Of a stretch of 64,000 nucleotides of DNA, positions 31,601 through 35,432 are shown one piece after another (within the stretch, counting starts at the first letter, position 1; every line of letters begins with the position of its first letter). The translations under genes were made by a program, and so were the position numbers. The stretch is taken from positions 46,105 to 110,104 of the forward strand of contig CALLMH010000052.1 of NCBI GenBank assembly GCA_938007965.1, given 5' to 3'. Origin of the DNA: an uncultured Saprospiraceae bacterium (GTDB lineage: Bacteria; Bacteroidota; Bacteroidia; Chitinophagales; Saprospiraceae). The notes under the pieces are model-generated. The model did no database searches and was not told the origin of the DNA. It was given only the letters and a program-made list of their open reading frames with translations.

Positions 31601-34395
31601 TCAACTGTCAGATTAGCTGGTACATTTAGGACTGGGGCTGTTTCATCTGTACTTACGGATATAGTCAACACATTTTCGCAACCGTTCATAGAGAATCTAG
31701 TGTAAGTAATATCGGTAACCCCGCAAGACGTAGGAGTGAAAACACCTCCCGTGCCATCACCATTATCTACGACATTAGTACCTGAAAATACTCCTCCATT
31801 TTCTACAGGAGTCAGTGTAATTGCTTCATTTAGACAAGGTTCATTATTTGATAATGAAAAAGAGGGATCTAAATTATCACCTGATTCTACAGATATACTT
31901 TGTGTGACTGAATTGGTACAGCTTCCCGCTGGTATATCTCCACAGGCGCTGTAATCTACAGTTTCTGTAAGAGTAACCATGAATGTACCGACACCAGAAA
32001 AGGTAACTGTTCCAGTAACAGGATCAATAGTTCCAGGCCCACTAGCTGACCAAACTCTGTCTACAGGAGCTGAGTAAGTCGGGGAAGTAAGTATCGGAGT
32101 AGCAGTAGGTGCTGGGCCTGCTGCAGAATAACAGACAGGATTTTGAATATTAAATGAAGGTTGCGGGTCTTCACTTATTATTACGCAAGAAGTGATTGGG
32201 CCTACAGCTGGGCAAGTACCATTATCAAGATTATAATCTACACAAAAACATCCAGGACCATCATAAATTAAAGCTCCGCCTTGAATATTTGATGGATTTG
32301 CACCATTGCTGGTGAAATTCTCAGGGGTCATATCTGCGCCTGCGAAAAGTGTAGTCAGTGGAACGAGGCCTGTGGTGCTAGTAGTACATGTAAAATCTAT
32401 AGTAGTAGCAGTTGGTGTAAATGGCTCTTCAACGACAGATATAGAGTAGGGGATTCGATTAGAAGGACAACCATTACAAACACATTCAGCAAAGAATGTA
32501 TATAAGCCAGGAGACATATTATCAAATACGCCTTGTTGAGCTACAGAACTACCCGAAGTCGGATTAAAGCTAGCACCTGTCGAAATAGAAGTTCCTCCCG
32601 TGGCATTGCTGAACCATTCTACAGTAGGAGCCGATGCATCTGCACAGGCACTACAAACTGCAATTAAGGATATAGCATTTCCTTCACATATATCTACAGT
32701 GGTATTTCCGTTCGTGGGATCAGAAGCTGGTGAAAAAGAGGTGATCGTTATCGGAGTACCAACGGCGTCACAAGTAGAACAACCACTAGAATTAACAAAT
32801 GTAGGAGTAAAAGTAACAGATGTACCTTCCAATACTTCAAGCATTGTCGATCCATCTGGGATCAATACACCTGGCATATCATTTCTAGTCCAAAATTTAG
32901 AGTAAGACCCTGCCATGTCATTGAATGCTACTCCAGATGCACTACCATCAGAGGGATTACATTTTTCTACTTGATAGGATAGTTCTGGTATGAAGTCTCC
33001 ACATGATGTTGTTTCGGTTGCCATTACATTTGTGATAACTGGAGTTACAATTGTCACTTGTTTTGTGGTAGTGGTCGAACATTGGGTACAATTTGAATTT
33101 GCAATTTCATAAGTAATGTCATACACTCCGCAAGTGGCACATTGGTCTACTGTCACGCTTCCGCTTCCTTCATTACAAAAGTCTTGGGTGATTGCCGGTG
33201 TACATATTTGACCTGACCAATTAAATGACATCCCTGGTGGCGGATCAATTGGCGAGAGCGTTGTGGAATTTCCTGCGTTTAGTCCATTTGGCTGCCACTG
33301 TGGGTTACTTAGATTGCTAGGAAGTATAAGTTCTTGACCACAAAGCATATCACAGTTTATCTCAATAGGATCTGCGAAATTAGAGGTAGGGTAGAATACT
33401 TCTACATTAAATTCAACATTTACTTGAACATCGGTTTCAGCGTTACAATCAGCGTCTTTAAATTCAAATGCAGCGAGACCTGTAGAGCATGTATTTCCCA
33501 AGGCCATAGCATTACTCAGGATTTCAAATCTACCGTCAACATTGAGTCCACTACCCATGGCAGTATTTACATTTCCTGATGAAGGGTCGAAACCTGAAAT
33601 TGTGGATGTATTGTCTATTTGAAAAGTGTTGCCAGCAAAACCTACCCCACATGTATTGTCAGAATCATAAGTAACGACGAGCTCAGAACCACATCTTACT
33701 TGGACTGTTGTAAGTTCAGTATTGATAATATTGCCATCTGCTTCGGTATAATTTATAGTTTGATCTAGGCCGCCAAAACAATCTTCAACATCAAAACTTG
33801 CTTCTATTTGAAATTTTCTATCCCCAGGAACGACAAGGCTATTAATCAGATAAGCCCAGTTGCCATCAAAGCTGGGTGCGTCCCCGAGCGGATCAGCTGG
33901 TGCGCCGTCCCAGATATTAGCGGGATCATTCGGACCTACTGCAGGAAACTTAATTAATTCTCCTAATGGCGATGCGGCTCCTGCCCTGTCTTCGTTGCTT
34001 CCACATGGCGGACCACCTTCATTACCTCTTCTTCGTGTATACAGGACAGCGTTGTATGTTTTACCTGGGCACAATAGAATTCCAGTAGCTAAGGTGCCAG
34101 GGTTCCATTGCAATTCGAGTCCTGATCTGGTATCAGTACATCCGAAAAATTCTGCAGTAAATCCATCAGATGGAGAACAACCCTCTTCGACTACGTAGAG
34201 TTCATAGGAAAACCAATTGGATGTCCAGCCATTCCTACGATAGAATTCATACTCTATTTTGAATGTGCCAGGATTGTCGGGATCTTCTAAAACGACTAAA
34301 TTTCTAGCCCCCCATATGTGATCTGCCGATACAGTGTTAGGCAGTAGTAAAAAGGCGATTACTGGGAGTATTAGTAATTTGATGAATTTTTTCAT
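10423..34395 (-). CDS. Giant 7990-aa HYR-repeat surface protein, T9SS-sorted
   Basis: Signal peptide MKKFIKLLILPVIAFLLLPNTVSA, then ~900 residues of cysteine-rich N-terminal region. HYR and HYR-like Ig-fold domains follow from about residue 920 to 6200, each ~70-95 aa with the pattern D.T.P.I..P.D.T.EC...DNC...CG....T..ATD.CGN. They form two higher-order blocks: about 1450-4255 repeats an eight-domain unit every 699-704 aa, and about 4970-6040 repeats a four-domain unit every 354-356 aa. A lamin-tail-like domain (LLITEIMNDGNNVGIEISN, ~6205-6350) and a P-domain-like module (~6410-6530) follow, then diverse HYR domains, a dockerin-like segment (STLDLVMVQRHILGL...GDVNNDERLTASDLLSM, ~7645-7700), and a T9SS type A sorting domain (LDQNEPNPF...KMIVVE). 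The repeats are rich in Asp, Thr and Cys and nearly free of Lys/Arg. A rigid, Ca2+-dependent surface filament or adhesin is inferred; the ligand is unknown. Confidence 0.9.
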   Translation of the reverse strand: MKKFIKLLILPVIAFLLLPNTVSADHIWGARNLVVLEDPDNPGTFKIEYEFYRRNGWTSNWFSYELYVVEEGCSPSDGFTAEFFGCTDTRSGLELQWNPGTLATGILLCPGKTYNAVLYTRRRGNEGGPPCGSNEDRAGAASPLGELIKFPAVGPNDPANIWDGAPADPLGDAPSFDGNWAYLINSLVVPGDRKFQIEASFDVEDCFGGLDQTINYTEADGNIINTELTTVQVRCGSELVVTYDSDNTCGVGFAGNTFQIDNTSTISGFDPSSGNVNTAMGSGLNVDGRFEILSNAMALGNTCSTGLAAFEFKDADCNAETDVQVNVEFNVEVFYPTSNFADPIEINCDMLCGQELILPSNLSNPQWQPNGLNAGNSTTLSPIDPPPGMSFNWSGQICTPAITQDFCNEGSGSVTVDQCATCGVYDITYEIANSNCTQCSTTTTKQVTIVTPVITNVMATETTSCGDFIPELSYQVEKCNPSDGSASGVAFNDMAGSYSKFWTRNDMPGVLIPDGSTMLEVLEGTSVTFTPTFVNSSGCSTCDAVGTPITITSFSPASDPTNGNTTVDICEGNAISLIAVCSACADASAPTVEWFSNATGGTSISTGASFNPTSGSSVAQQGVFDNMSPGLYTFFAECVCNGCPSNRIPYSISVVEEPFTPTATTIDFTCTTSTTGLVPLTTLFAGADMTPENFTSNGANPSNIQGGALIYDGPGCFCVDYNLDNGTCPAVGPITSCVIISEDPQPSFNIQNPVCYSAAGPAPTATPILTSPTYSAPVDRVWSASGPGTIDPVTGTVTFSGVGTFMVTLTETVDYSACGDIPAGSCTNSVTQSISVESGDNLDPSFSLSNNEPCLNEAITLTPVENGGVFSGTNVVDNGDGTGGVFTPTSCGVTDITYTRFSMNGCENVLTISVSTDETAPVLNVPANLTVECDGTGNSADIMAFEAMFSAMDNCNIASSNLSELSNINTCGNTSVITYQYTVTDECNNTSIDYATITIEDSEPPIITPANTDPTIVDCDGNGNSADIQAWLNSNGGLTNADVSEMCGTFEFEFSFTGVSVEDPMCIDNIQETYTAVFTAVDQCGNESAPVTRELQIRDNTNPSLVVPASITLECNADNNDAILQNFLTSAFSIDGCDGDVTITNDFTALPDCGDILTVTFTAIDDCNNMMTATSLISIEDTRAPIVTLAPTDLVLECDGTADPGGAIANWLAINGNGIFEDLCDPNPVVTAMAGTTTTLCPGSTITPYTFTVTDECGNNSVNEVANVIIQDNTPPVLVVAADPGPIACQGANPFLWAGAMAATANDACSNVTVTNTLVSVVEDGCAGNSTYTFSFTATDECGNSISSPGTYTTTDNTGPSFTVLPEDITVACGDNITGLINTFLNVPTAEDGCGGPITLTNDYDGTAPDLCGDNITVTFTATDECGNSTITTGEIVVEPETTLPTFDNCPADMSVNVDGTACSTATVFFPTPTSDDCNIPVTIVQSAGPSSGSEFPIGTTGVTFLASDACNNTVSCTFNITVVDDTAPNITCPNDIVICNDDGECTWAATSAVNPLFTDGCSTSTTYEVTTPSGISSGMGSAAGEILEVGMNTIEYTVDDGNGNMASCMFTVIVEDCEDPIIECPEHLVLECQEDDEEAEIMAWLASISGTDNCDIDLDFTSMVLFEIAECGQTYTRQYQFTAADDAGNSSICFANVVVEDNIAPILADNAPDVTFECDGNGNGADLSTWLANNSGILPSDVTEQCGPASDFINNYNVGNFVPDASCPSTGYYDVEYTAKDQCDNISNPITVRFTIVDTTVPTITPPSDITLSCNEESNDLSIIQWLSLAHADDICSDNINISNDYTTANLPGCESGMNMLTVTFTATDDCGQTAMASSTITIVDNDKPIIMTPPADLILECPATMADILTWTDAFGGMTAIDQCDDDVTLSFTVGTPTGTCGSNEVTPYTFTATDDCGNSISEIAYLITTDTTDPILTLPTPGMSTDCAADPLTLINPWLASASATDDCDNAPNITAALISQNSECAGTDTEITYTYVFTASDACGNQSIGTSTFSITDTEAPMITPPSDLSLECGDDISLNVLDWLDNYSVIEACQITDVSNSFDASAVDLCGSTTPVTWTVIDDCGAMGTATANIIIQADSEAPLFLNCPTQDIIVNVNTADCQARVNYPIPVATDCNEPVTVTPNAANISSGDLFPLGTSVISFTATDNCGNTSTCTFNIIVEDNDTPTLSCPSDLTVCTDEGACSFSATSALDPFFNENCTGATLTYTITGDATPMMSAATGFNTVSGDGVVFGLGASTITYTTTDASGNMATCTFILTVEDCQAPIITCPADISLECGDPGNEAAIIAFETAASATDNCDMSASISSDIFSIDTQCGMTSVTTYIFTATDDAGNTSTCSATITIEDTTDPIISNATSPTVECDGEGNNEALLGWLDSNGGSSVSTEECGSVLWSNNYSGLSNDCGSTGSATVTFTATDECGNTATTMGTFTIEDNTVPTIIAPSAITLLCGSTDNEAIINNWLDGYTAEDACGDVTVTNDYTTAPTMCEAGMNEVIVTWTVTDACEILTSTATSTITIIDNEKPIIMTPPVDLILECPSAQGLIDAWTASFGGMTAVDNCDDPVLSFSTGPALSGCGNNQTIPYTFTATDACGNSISEIAYLISEDNTDPSLIIPPAGNSNDCSSAESTLINPWLAMASATDNCDDNPLITHALVTIDETCMGTNTQLTYTYLFTVTDACGNQSTGTSTYTITDTEAPTITAPANLEVACGDDIGTMITAWLEDYSVTEACQDYTVTNNYMGSIPSLCGGMETVTWNVIDGCGAMSSATAMIIVADDNTPPTFASISNDLTVNVDVDNCESSVVFSTPVGADCNEPITITQVANTDGDLLSSGAEFPLGTTTVVFEAEDACGNTARDSFDITVVDSQLPSLSCPSNDVEKCNASGTCIWTADMSTDAIFADNCTGFDLSYEISGATTAMGDSLPRLDGVMFELGTSTVTYTLIDPAGNEVTCSFDVVVNDCEAPTVTCPPSGDLILECSDMGNTAAISAWLATATFDDNCPDPTITNMISNVDHMCGMTSTTTYLFTATDAAGNTATCTAQVIIQDTSDPTIDIMAMPMTVECDGQGNNSELISWLNSNGGAAASDLCGTVTWSNNFTTLSDACGDTGSATVIFTATDECGLTANTTATFTIEDTTNPTIIAPEAIIIECGNQNNEAIVQNWLNGYTTTDICGLETVTNDYDALPTDCTTGNDEVSVTWTVTDACGTLTATASSTITLVDNQSPVIMIPPTDLIVECTAPDRAALLSTWEAAFGNGSAADNCDADVLLTFTAGTPTDQCGMTSTTQYTFVASDDCGNTITTFANYIVIDETAPNLTLPTATNTVECDGSVETIRTTWLESASGIDDCGGDVSITYNTPTISTTCTGTVTTITETYTFTATDECGNDSINTAVFIIEDNTAPTIIHNTGNLIVACGDNIAAAIIPWLNDVTVTEGCQETTITNDYNGSVPNLCGGNLTVTWTVIDECMAMSTTSAMIIVENDMTPPTFTNISQDLTINVDVDNCESNVVFSTPVGADCNEAVIVTQVANADGDLLTSGAEFPVGTTTVVFEAEDACGNTARDSFDITVVDTQEPSLSCPSNDVIKCNDTGQCYWTANMSTDAIFADNCGGFDLSYSITGATTAMGDSLPRLDAIEFMLGTSLVTYTLVDTMGNTTTCTFNVIVEDCEEPTVTCPPAGDLTLECTDTGNDAAIAAWISTAMFADNCPDPTIVNEVSFIENMCGNTETRTYTFTAIDAAGNTAVCTAEVIIEDTTVPMIDTPAAPMTVECDGEGNNSQLLTWLSNNGGAVASDLCGNITWSNNFTGLSNLCGASGTVTVVFTATDECGLSSTTSAAFTIEDTTDPTITAPPAITLECGGELNEEIISSWLAQASGTDNCGTPTITNSGLGTIADACGMTGVYTVTFTSTDECGRTATTTSTVTIVDETAPTITIPAEDLILECVMDGDYAAAINAWTGMNGGAEATDGCSEPLTWSFSAGTPIDECGNTTTTIYTFVVEDECMNRESVTASVIITDLTPPELTEPTDITVQCEDAAATTVAAWIATASATDICSTPTVTNELWNTISGCGNTTATTYLFTATDECGNIDTAFATYTIADETAPTIMAPADLLITCGDDDIATQINQWLGESITEDGCGSTNVTTDYNGDLPDACGGTFLITFTVTDDCGNMETATSNIIYTDDTTPPTLFNCQSDITVNTDASACGTQIIYSTPFATDCNGAIVTPAATNIASGGEFPLGDTEIKFYAQDNCGNIDSCMWTITVEDNDAPVLICPENITVCNDTNTCDWNSSGAITPITSAENCPGITISYSITNPDASVTSSADLSDTDGDASGYTFELGLSSVTYTISDDQGNSSSCSFNILVEDCESPIISCPSDTIAKCSSIMNAMDLSDFLARISAVDNCDSDITITNLIFNTTSGCGNTETITYQFTATDDAGNTSVCFADFELTDTTIPVINNVPADMTVECDGNGNNAQLLSWLQNNGGLTDADVTEDCGSITWSNNFDSVSFTENTTCADDIGFYEVQFVATDECGNPSTPVALLFVIEDTTDPILSVPNPITLECSDPDNAITITEWLASAFANDLCSDVTVTNDDPGVFVGACANTGVTTYTFTATDDCGNTATATSIVTIEDNTPPTITIPAMDMTVECGPNNGADLATWLSNNAGSMATDECSATADLTFSNEMRSNIAGCENTNSMTYAFIVTDECGNSSESLATFTIEDTTPPTIDTAPESETVECDGAGNNVQLTAWLTSNGNIGAATDICGTVIWSYELIDFTDSCGTNGTKTYTFTASDGCGNTSTSNATFTIEDTTPPSITTQAIAFTAECNGSSNSADLLGWLNSNGGAEASDICSGVVWTNDYSTIDSNCGADGVDVTFTATDNCGNTSTTIATFTIDDTDNPVWEIAPQDLTLECTDTDIMGQIDTWLAINAGGEAEDGCSLVTYSNDFTALSDGCGLTGSALVTFTATDGCNNATTATATITVVDNTPPSLVTEPTAETVECDGAGNTTDLANWLVNYAGITYTDGCSASINIDSVLIGTEELCGGTLIYTYAFFATDECDNVSTQTMSTFTIEDTTDPTITPVPMDMTVECDGAGNTVALQTWLDDNAGADATDNCSQTFTWEYDLVTATDSCGTTGSQTYRFTVADDCGNSSTAEATFIIEDTTPPTIDTQPTDFTAECNGADNSAEILGWLNTNGGAQASDMCGNVTWTNNYGAIDSDCGADGVQVTFIATDDCGNASTVTATFTVDDTAAPIWEILPQDLTLECDGSSDPLNEIDAWLDGVGGGEAEDSCSLVVYTNDFTMLSDGCGSTGTLTVTFTATDACGNSTDASADVTIVDNTGPMITSPALDETVECDGTGNNTELTAWLAMNGGASVADICSDTTWNTPLLLETIENCGDTQELIYAFSAQDACGNQSDTAIASFIIIDTTSPTIDTEAIDNIVECNGTGNTMDLQTWLDSNGGATASDICGTTTWEYDLIQESDLCDLTGGGTYRFTVTDACGNTSTTEATFEIEDTEAPIIQDQAIDIDVVCDGDNNITQLLNWLNNNGGATATDNCNEVIWTNDYGQVNPGACQGTGSITVTFTATDGCGNATSTTATINISDDVAPYWTINPQDVTFECNDSDDPLMQIETWLGTVGFGEAADSCSVVAYSNDFTMLTPSCGAGSNAGSALVTFTATDACGNSTERTAMVTVVDNTKPSVTNPASDMTVECDGAGNLAELQAWLDDDAGASWEDECGTTTRNTPELLTTIEGCGLTNEMRYAFTATDACGNVSDTIIGIFIIEDTTSPTIDPEAMNMVVECDGDGNDSDLQAWLDSMASSAATDACSDESLNVEWDLITEEDSCGITGIQVYRFTFTDNCGNATSTEGTFTIEDTTPPVIVGGENYSGECDQSNANNDDELLSWLNNRGGATASDMCGTLVWSNDYNVDNFMDGCNDSRNIDVTFTATDECGNASSITLNFSTGDNTPPVFTNCPRPPVIVDAPEGWCNSFVNFSLPLATDNCGIPFVEQTDDTGLSTGDLFPVGLTLLEFTATDSCGNSTTCELKIIVNDFHTPPSIECPVDQTVNNDPAMCGATVDGIEPFDIEDNCPDNLAVVYTITDEDGNIIEGGVEDASGFKFPTGTNTVTYEVIDQPILLITEIMNDGNNVGIEISNFGPGSIDISCLDIAREGIQDTIFNVPNGTVVGVGEVYTVFLDGIDPNQGAGYTIGLLDNILDGVAINAYAPTGWTFDGDIAGSNIFRNRFPDTDSSDDWSIGNSCAGLSFGEFNPELPMFTDNGSTSSLQSEPANTSSCSFTIIVQDNEAPYCAGLETSDYPSTDTPITFTDGGCATSIINVSDVFNVSDVNIIDLEGEYPNMSEVTITLTSPEGTVVTLFDGLCAGSEDWDINLDDQAANSQASITCAPLGNGESFQPLQAMDIFNGEAAFGDWQLDVFATGNDDGTLTTWTLQLSELAPYSQTDTVLVNDTLLCGATFEWQHPFIGDNCEAGDISVEYVFLNDNAVILNTPINIEAGASASEFFAVGTTQVIYTLTDGAGNTSQCGFDVTVIDTEDPDLSGIFDATGLCQDITIQLDAGECSMGLPGYGAGFPLAPIGSNDNCGIDSVSYDPPVGFQFPIGVTPVTITVYDAAGNSTSCTFNVTVNEFDNDGNNTLACNNNINLSLGPDCTATVNADMILEGDQYGCYDNYCIVATTESGIVVDNIFDLTDVGQTFIITITDCEGSGNSCWGYVTIEQKLIPEIECAPDTIISCNMATNPEFTGYPTVLSCEQDVQMTYFDDYEDFGPCGEPRARITREWTVTDESGNVVNCTQTIDIEQFDTEDIEFPADYTIATGLDCALVANDPSQIHPDSTGYPTINGLDVPLSTNGLCMVSWNWDDQILFSCEGSYEILRKWFIRDMCEEVQIGINPIEHYQIIKILDTEGPTIHDCPNDVTISTDPWSCTGTYELADIISTIDDNCGGVDQVQVSVNGGTVVDNMDGTFTITNMEKGDHLVRVRARDYCYNYSTCEFNINVFDGTAPVVTCTQFINVSLTTEGKAKMFVESVDAGSYDNCTEIRRELFRMDDNCGIPENTLPGQFVEFCCADVEASPIMVALQVWDDANMDGVIGNEGDNVSLCMVEVTVEDKLPPAITCPADLTLECNADVEDLAVTGEPTIEGACSNNTATYQDFRTDLNNCGAAIINRRWTVDGRPDVFCTQVITLETGEPFNGNIQWPADWEGACLDNIPQNEPIFVDGACDQVAYSVATDTFDFVEDVCYKLIKEWTVIDWCQYEPNNPNTGGIWMHTQIVKISDDTAPEIQQCADITIDLNAENCMQDVVVTNTAMDSVCGINSPIKWAYQLDLDADGNWDIELDYNDNTPNDILVGDEASIMIKDATPGNYKIAWKAFDGCGNVGSCQYDIVIRDGKAPTPYCIDVATALMQDVGTISIWANDFNLSSFDNCTAQSDLLYSFSGDVYEPSMEFSCNDIPNGISETIELEMWVWDEAGNKDFCIVQLDLQDNLDQCQDTLNNLAIISGRVATEEEEPVNGVDITLTSFAPEYPYTNTSNEEGEFYFLYNPTGYDFEATAERNTDYREGVSTLDLVMVQRHILGLQDLDSPYKIIAGDVNNDERLTASDLLSMRKLILGVTNTWENKSWRFVNQVYEFPNAEDPFPYEEEVQVLDLMESIDDADMIAVKIGDVNGSASSSFNNAKAGIAPRSNPIQKVILEKVDIDGKIYIEFRAAENGKLYGFQFGAENTGFDIKGLERGLIDVSADIIAKSNHKVRMSWSDKHGVHVFKDQVLFRMLVESANELATLSIDENDLVPAEIYMNTLEIKNLEFEWRNDASTNSETAFRLDQNEPNPFIDVTEIGFFMPEAGEATFSVFDIDGKLILRQTSMYEAGENVINVSSRDIGVKGMVVYEVSGDGFSGSRKMIVVE
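11300..11460 (-). other. Dockerin-like segment of the giant protein
   Basis: Encodes STLDLVMVQRHILGLQDLDSPYKIIAGDVNNDERLTASDLLSMRKLILG: two helices, with one clear Ca2+-loop-like DVNNDERLTASD. It lies downstream of a CarboxypepD-like beta domain (ISGRVATEEEEPVNGVDITL) and upstream of the sorting domain. Confidence 0.7.
14810..15160 (-). other. Proprotein-convertase P-domain-like module in the giant protein
   Basis: Residues about 6412-6528 include MSEVTITLTSPEGTVVTLFDGLC and MDIFNGEAAFGDWQLDVFATGNDDGTLTTWTLQLSE, the strand order and G.W.L.V......G.L..W.L motif of P/Homo B domains, which normally accompany subtilisin-like proteases or act as stand-alone adhesive modules. Confidence 0.7.
15335..15785 (-). 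other. Lamin-tail-like domain inserted in a HYR domain
   Basis: Residues about 6205-6352 start LLITEIMNDGNNVGIEISNFGPGSIDISCLDI and continue through VYTVFLDGIDPNQG and FRNRFPDTDSSDDWSIGN, typical of bacterial LTD domains. The host HYR domain is interrupted: NTVTYEVIDQ precedes the insertion and SSCSFTIIVQDNEAP follows it. Confidence 0.7.
16280..20560 (-). repeat. Higher-order repeat block 2 (four-domain unit, ~355 aa)
   Basis: Landmark Trp codons in VWEIAPQDLTLEC (19486), IWEILPQDLTLEC (18424) and YWTINPQDVTFEC (17356) are 1062 and 1068 bp apart. The flanking domain order (ECDGAGN..., ...TWEYDL, ...ECNG..N, PQDLTLEC) is the same each time. Confidence 0.85.
21628..30050 (-). repeat. Higher-order repeat block 1 (eight-domain unit, ~700 aa)
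   Basis: The unit-opening HYR motif (PTFDNCPAD, PLFLNCPTQD, PTFASISND, PTFTNISQD, PTLFNCQSD) falls at 30046, 27937, 25837, 23725 and 21628. The spacings are 2109, 2100, 2112 and 2097 bp (703, 700, 704, 699 codons). Each unit comprises two HYR domains plus six HYR-like domains in fixed order. A partial unit of six domains precedes the first. Confidence 0.9.
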
Positions 34396-34818
34396 AATAA
34401 TATTTTAAACATACAGGTTTATGCCTATATGTAAATAGTTTATTCTTAAACAATTGAGATGATTTCGGGGGTGTCGTAAATGATTATTATATCTAGTGCA
34501 AAAGTCTTACCACATTTGTATTAGTAAGAAACCTATTTAAGACTTATAAATATACAATAAGTAAATTTATTTAGCGGTAGTAAAGAGGAAAATTTATATG
34601 TAACAATATCTTTGATAATATTTTGTAAATCTTTCTTAGTTGTAAGAGCGTTTACAACTGATTTTACACGCTCAAATTACGTAGCTCCTACTATTTATAT
34701 TGCTGTTGAATTTATAGAAGGATCTTTATCTAGTAATTATTGCATATTATCATGTAAAGTATACCAGTAATTATCATGCAAAGTGTACCATTAATTATCA
34801 TTAAAAATGGTTGGAATT
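34396..34818. other. Upstream region of the giant gene
   Basis: 423 bp between the giant gene start and the 3' end of the Smr gene. No ORF or RNA gene is visible and no good minus-strand -7/-33 pair was found. It contains the 24-bp tandem repeat at 34746-34810. Confidence 0.45.
34746..34810 (+). repeat. 24-bp tandem repeat, ~2.5 copies
   Basis: attatcatgtaaagtatacc (34746) and attatcatgcaaagtgtacc (34770) start two adjoining 24-bp units differing at four positions. A third, degenerate unit begins attatcatta at 34794. Confidence 0.7.
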
Positions 34819-35325
34819 TTATCTTGGAATTGAAAACCATAATTCTACTGATCCGCCTTTATTAAGTGGGAATTGTGCTTTAATGTGATCAGAATATAGA
34901 TGAATTAGATGTTCTACTTCCATTTTAAGAACTCCAGCTCCTTTACCGTGAATGATTTCAATTTTTGGTAATTGTTTTTCTATAGCACTTTTTATGAAGT
35001 TTTCTGCTGCATTTACCTGATAATCAATGATTCTTTCTGGCCTTGCATGGACCATCGAAGGATTAAGAACATCCATATGAAGGTCGATTACGTTATCTAT
35101 AGAATTGGGTGTTTGCTTACTTATACTGGGTCTAGGGATGAATTTCGATTCTGTCTCAGAATGATTGTCTGGTGCATGCTCTAGATTACCTGGTGTCGTA
35201 AGTATGATTTTACCATCGACTTTTACTTTAATTTTCTGCTCAGAAGATATACCTGCGAATTTGCCTATTCTACCTGATCTTTTGAGCTTGAGTAAGTCAC
35301 CAATCCAGAGTTCGCTTATGATCAT
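34819..35325 (-). CDS. Smr-domain protein
   Basis: 168 aa. The N-terminal ~60 residues (WIGDLLKLKRSGRIGKFAGISSEQKIKVKVDGKIILTT) look like a small SH3-like beta barrel. The C-terminal ~90 residues form a Smr domain with IDLHMDVLNP (conserved DLH) and IEIIHGKGAGVLKMEVEHLI (conserved HGKG.G.L). Smr domains in MutS2 and stand-alone proteins bind or nick nucleic acids and act in recombination control or ribosome rescue; which applies here cannot be decided. It is shorter than MutS2 and lacks its ATPase. A near-perfect promoter lies just upstream, so it is probably transcribed alone. No partner is suggested by its neighbours. Confidence 0.8.
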   Translation of the reverse strand: MIISELWIGDLLKLKRSGRIGKFAGISSEQKIKVKVDGKIILTTPGNLEHAPDNHSETESKFIPRPSISKQTPNSIDNVIDLHMDVLNPSMVHARPERIIDYQVNAAENFIKSAIEKQLPKIEIIHGKGAGVLKMEVEHLIHLYSDHIKAQFPLNKGGSVELWFSIPR

Positions 35326-35347
35326 AATGAGTTCATATTTAATGAGT

Positions 35348-35377
35348 CAAAATTATAGTAATTAACCAAATTGACAA
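35348..35377 (-). promoter_or_regulatory. Promoter of the smr-domain gene
   Basis: On the minus strand, TTG (35377-35375), 19 bp, then TAATTTTG (35355-35348), an exact fit to the Bacteroidota -33/-7 consensus, 23 bp before the start codon. Confidence 0.75.
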
Positions 35378-35432
35378 AGAAAAAATGAAGATGATTTTAA
35401 TTATAAACTAAGAAAAATAGATAGATTGAGGC

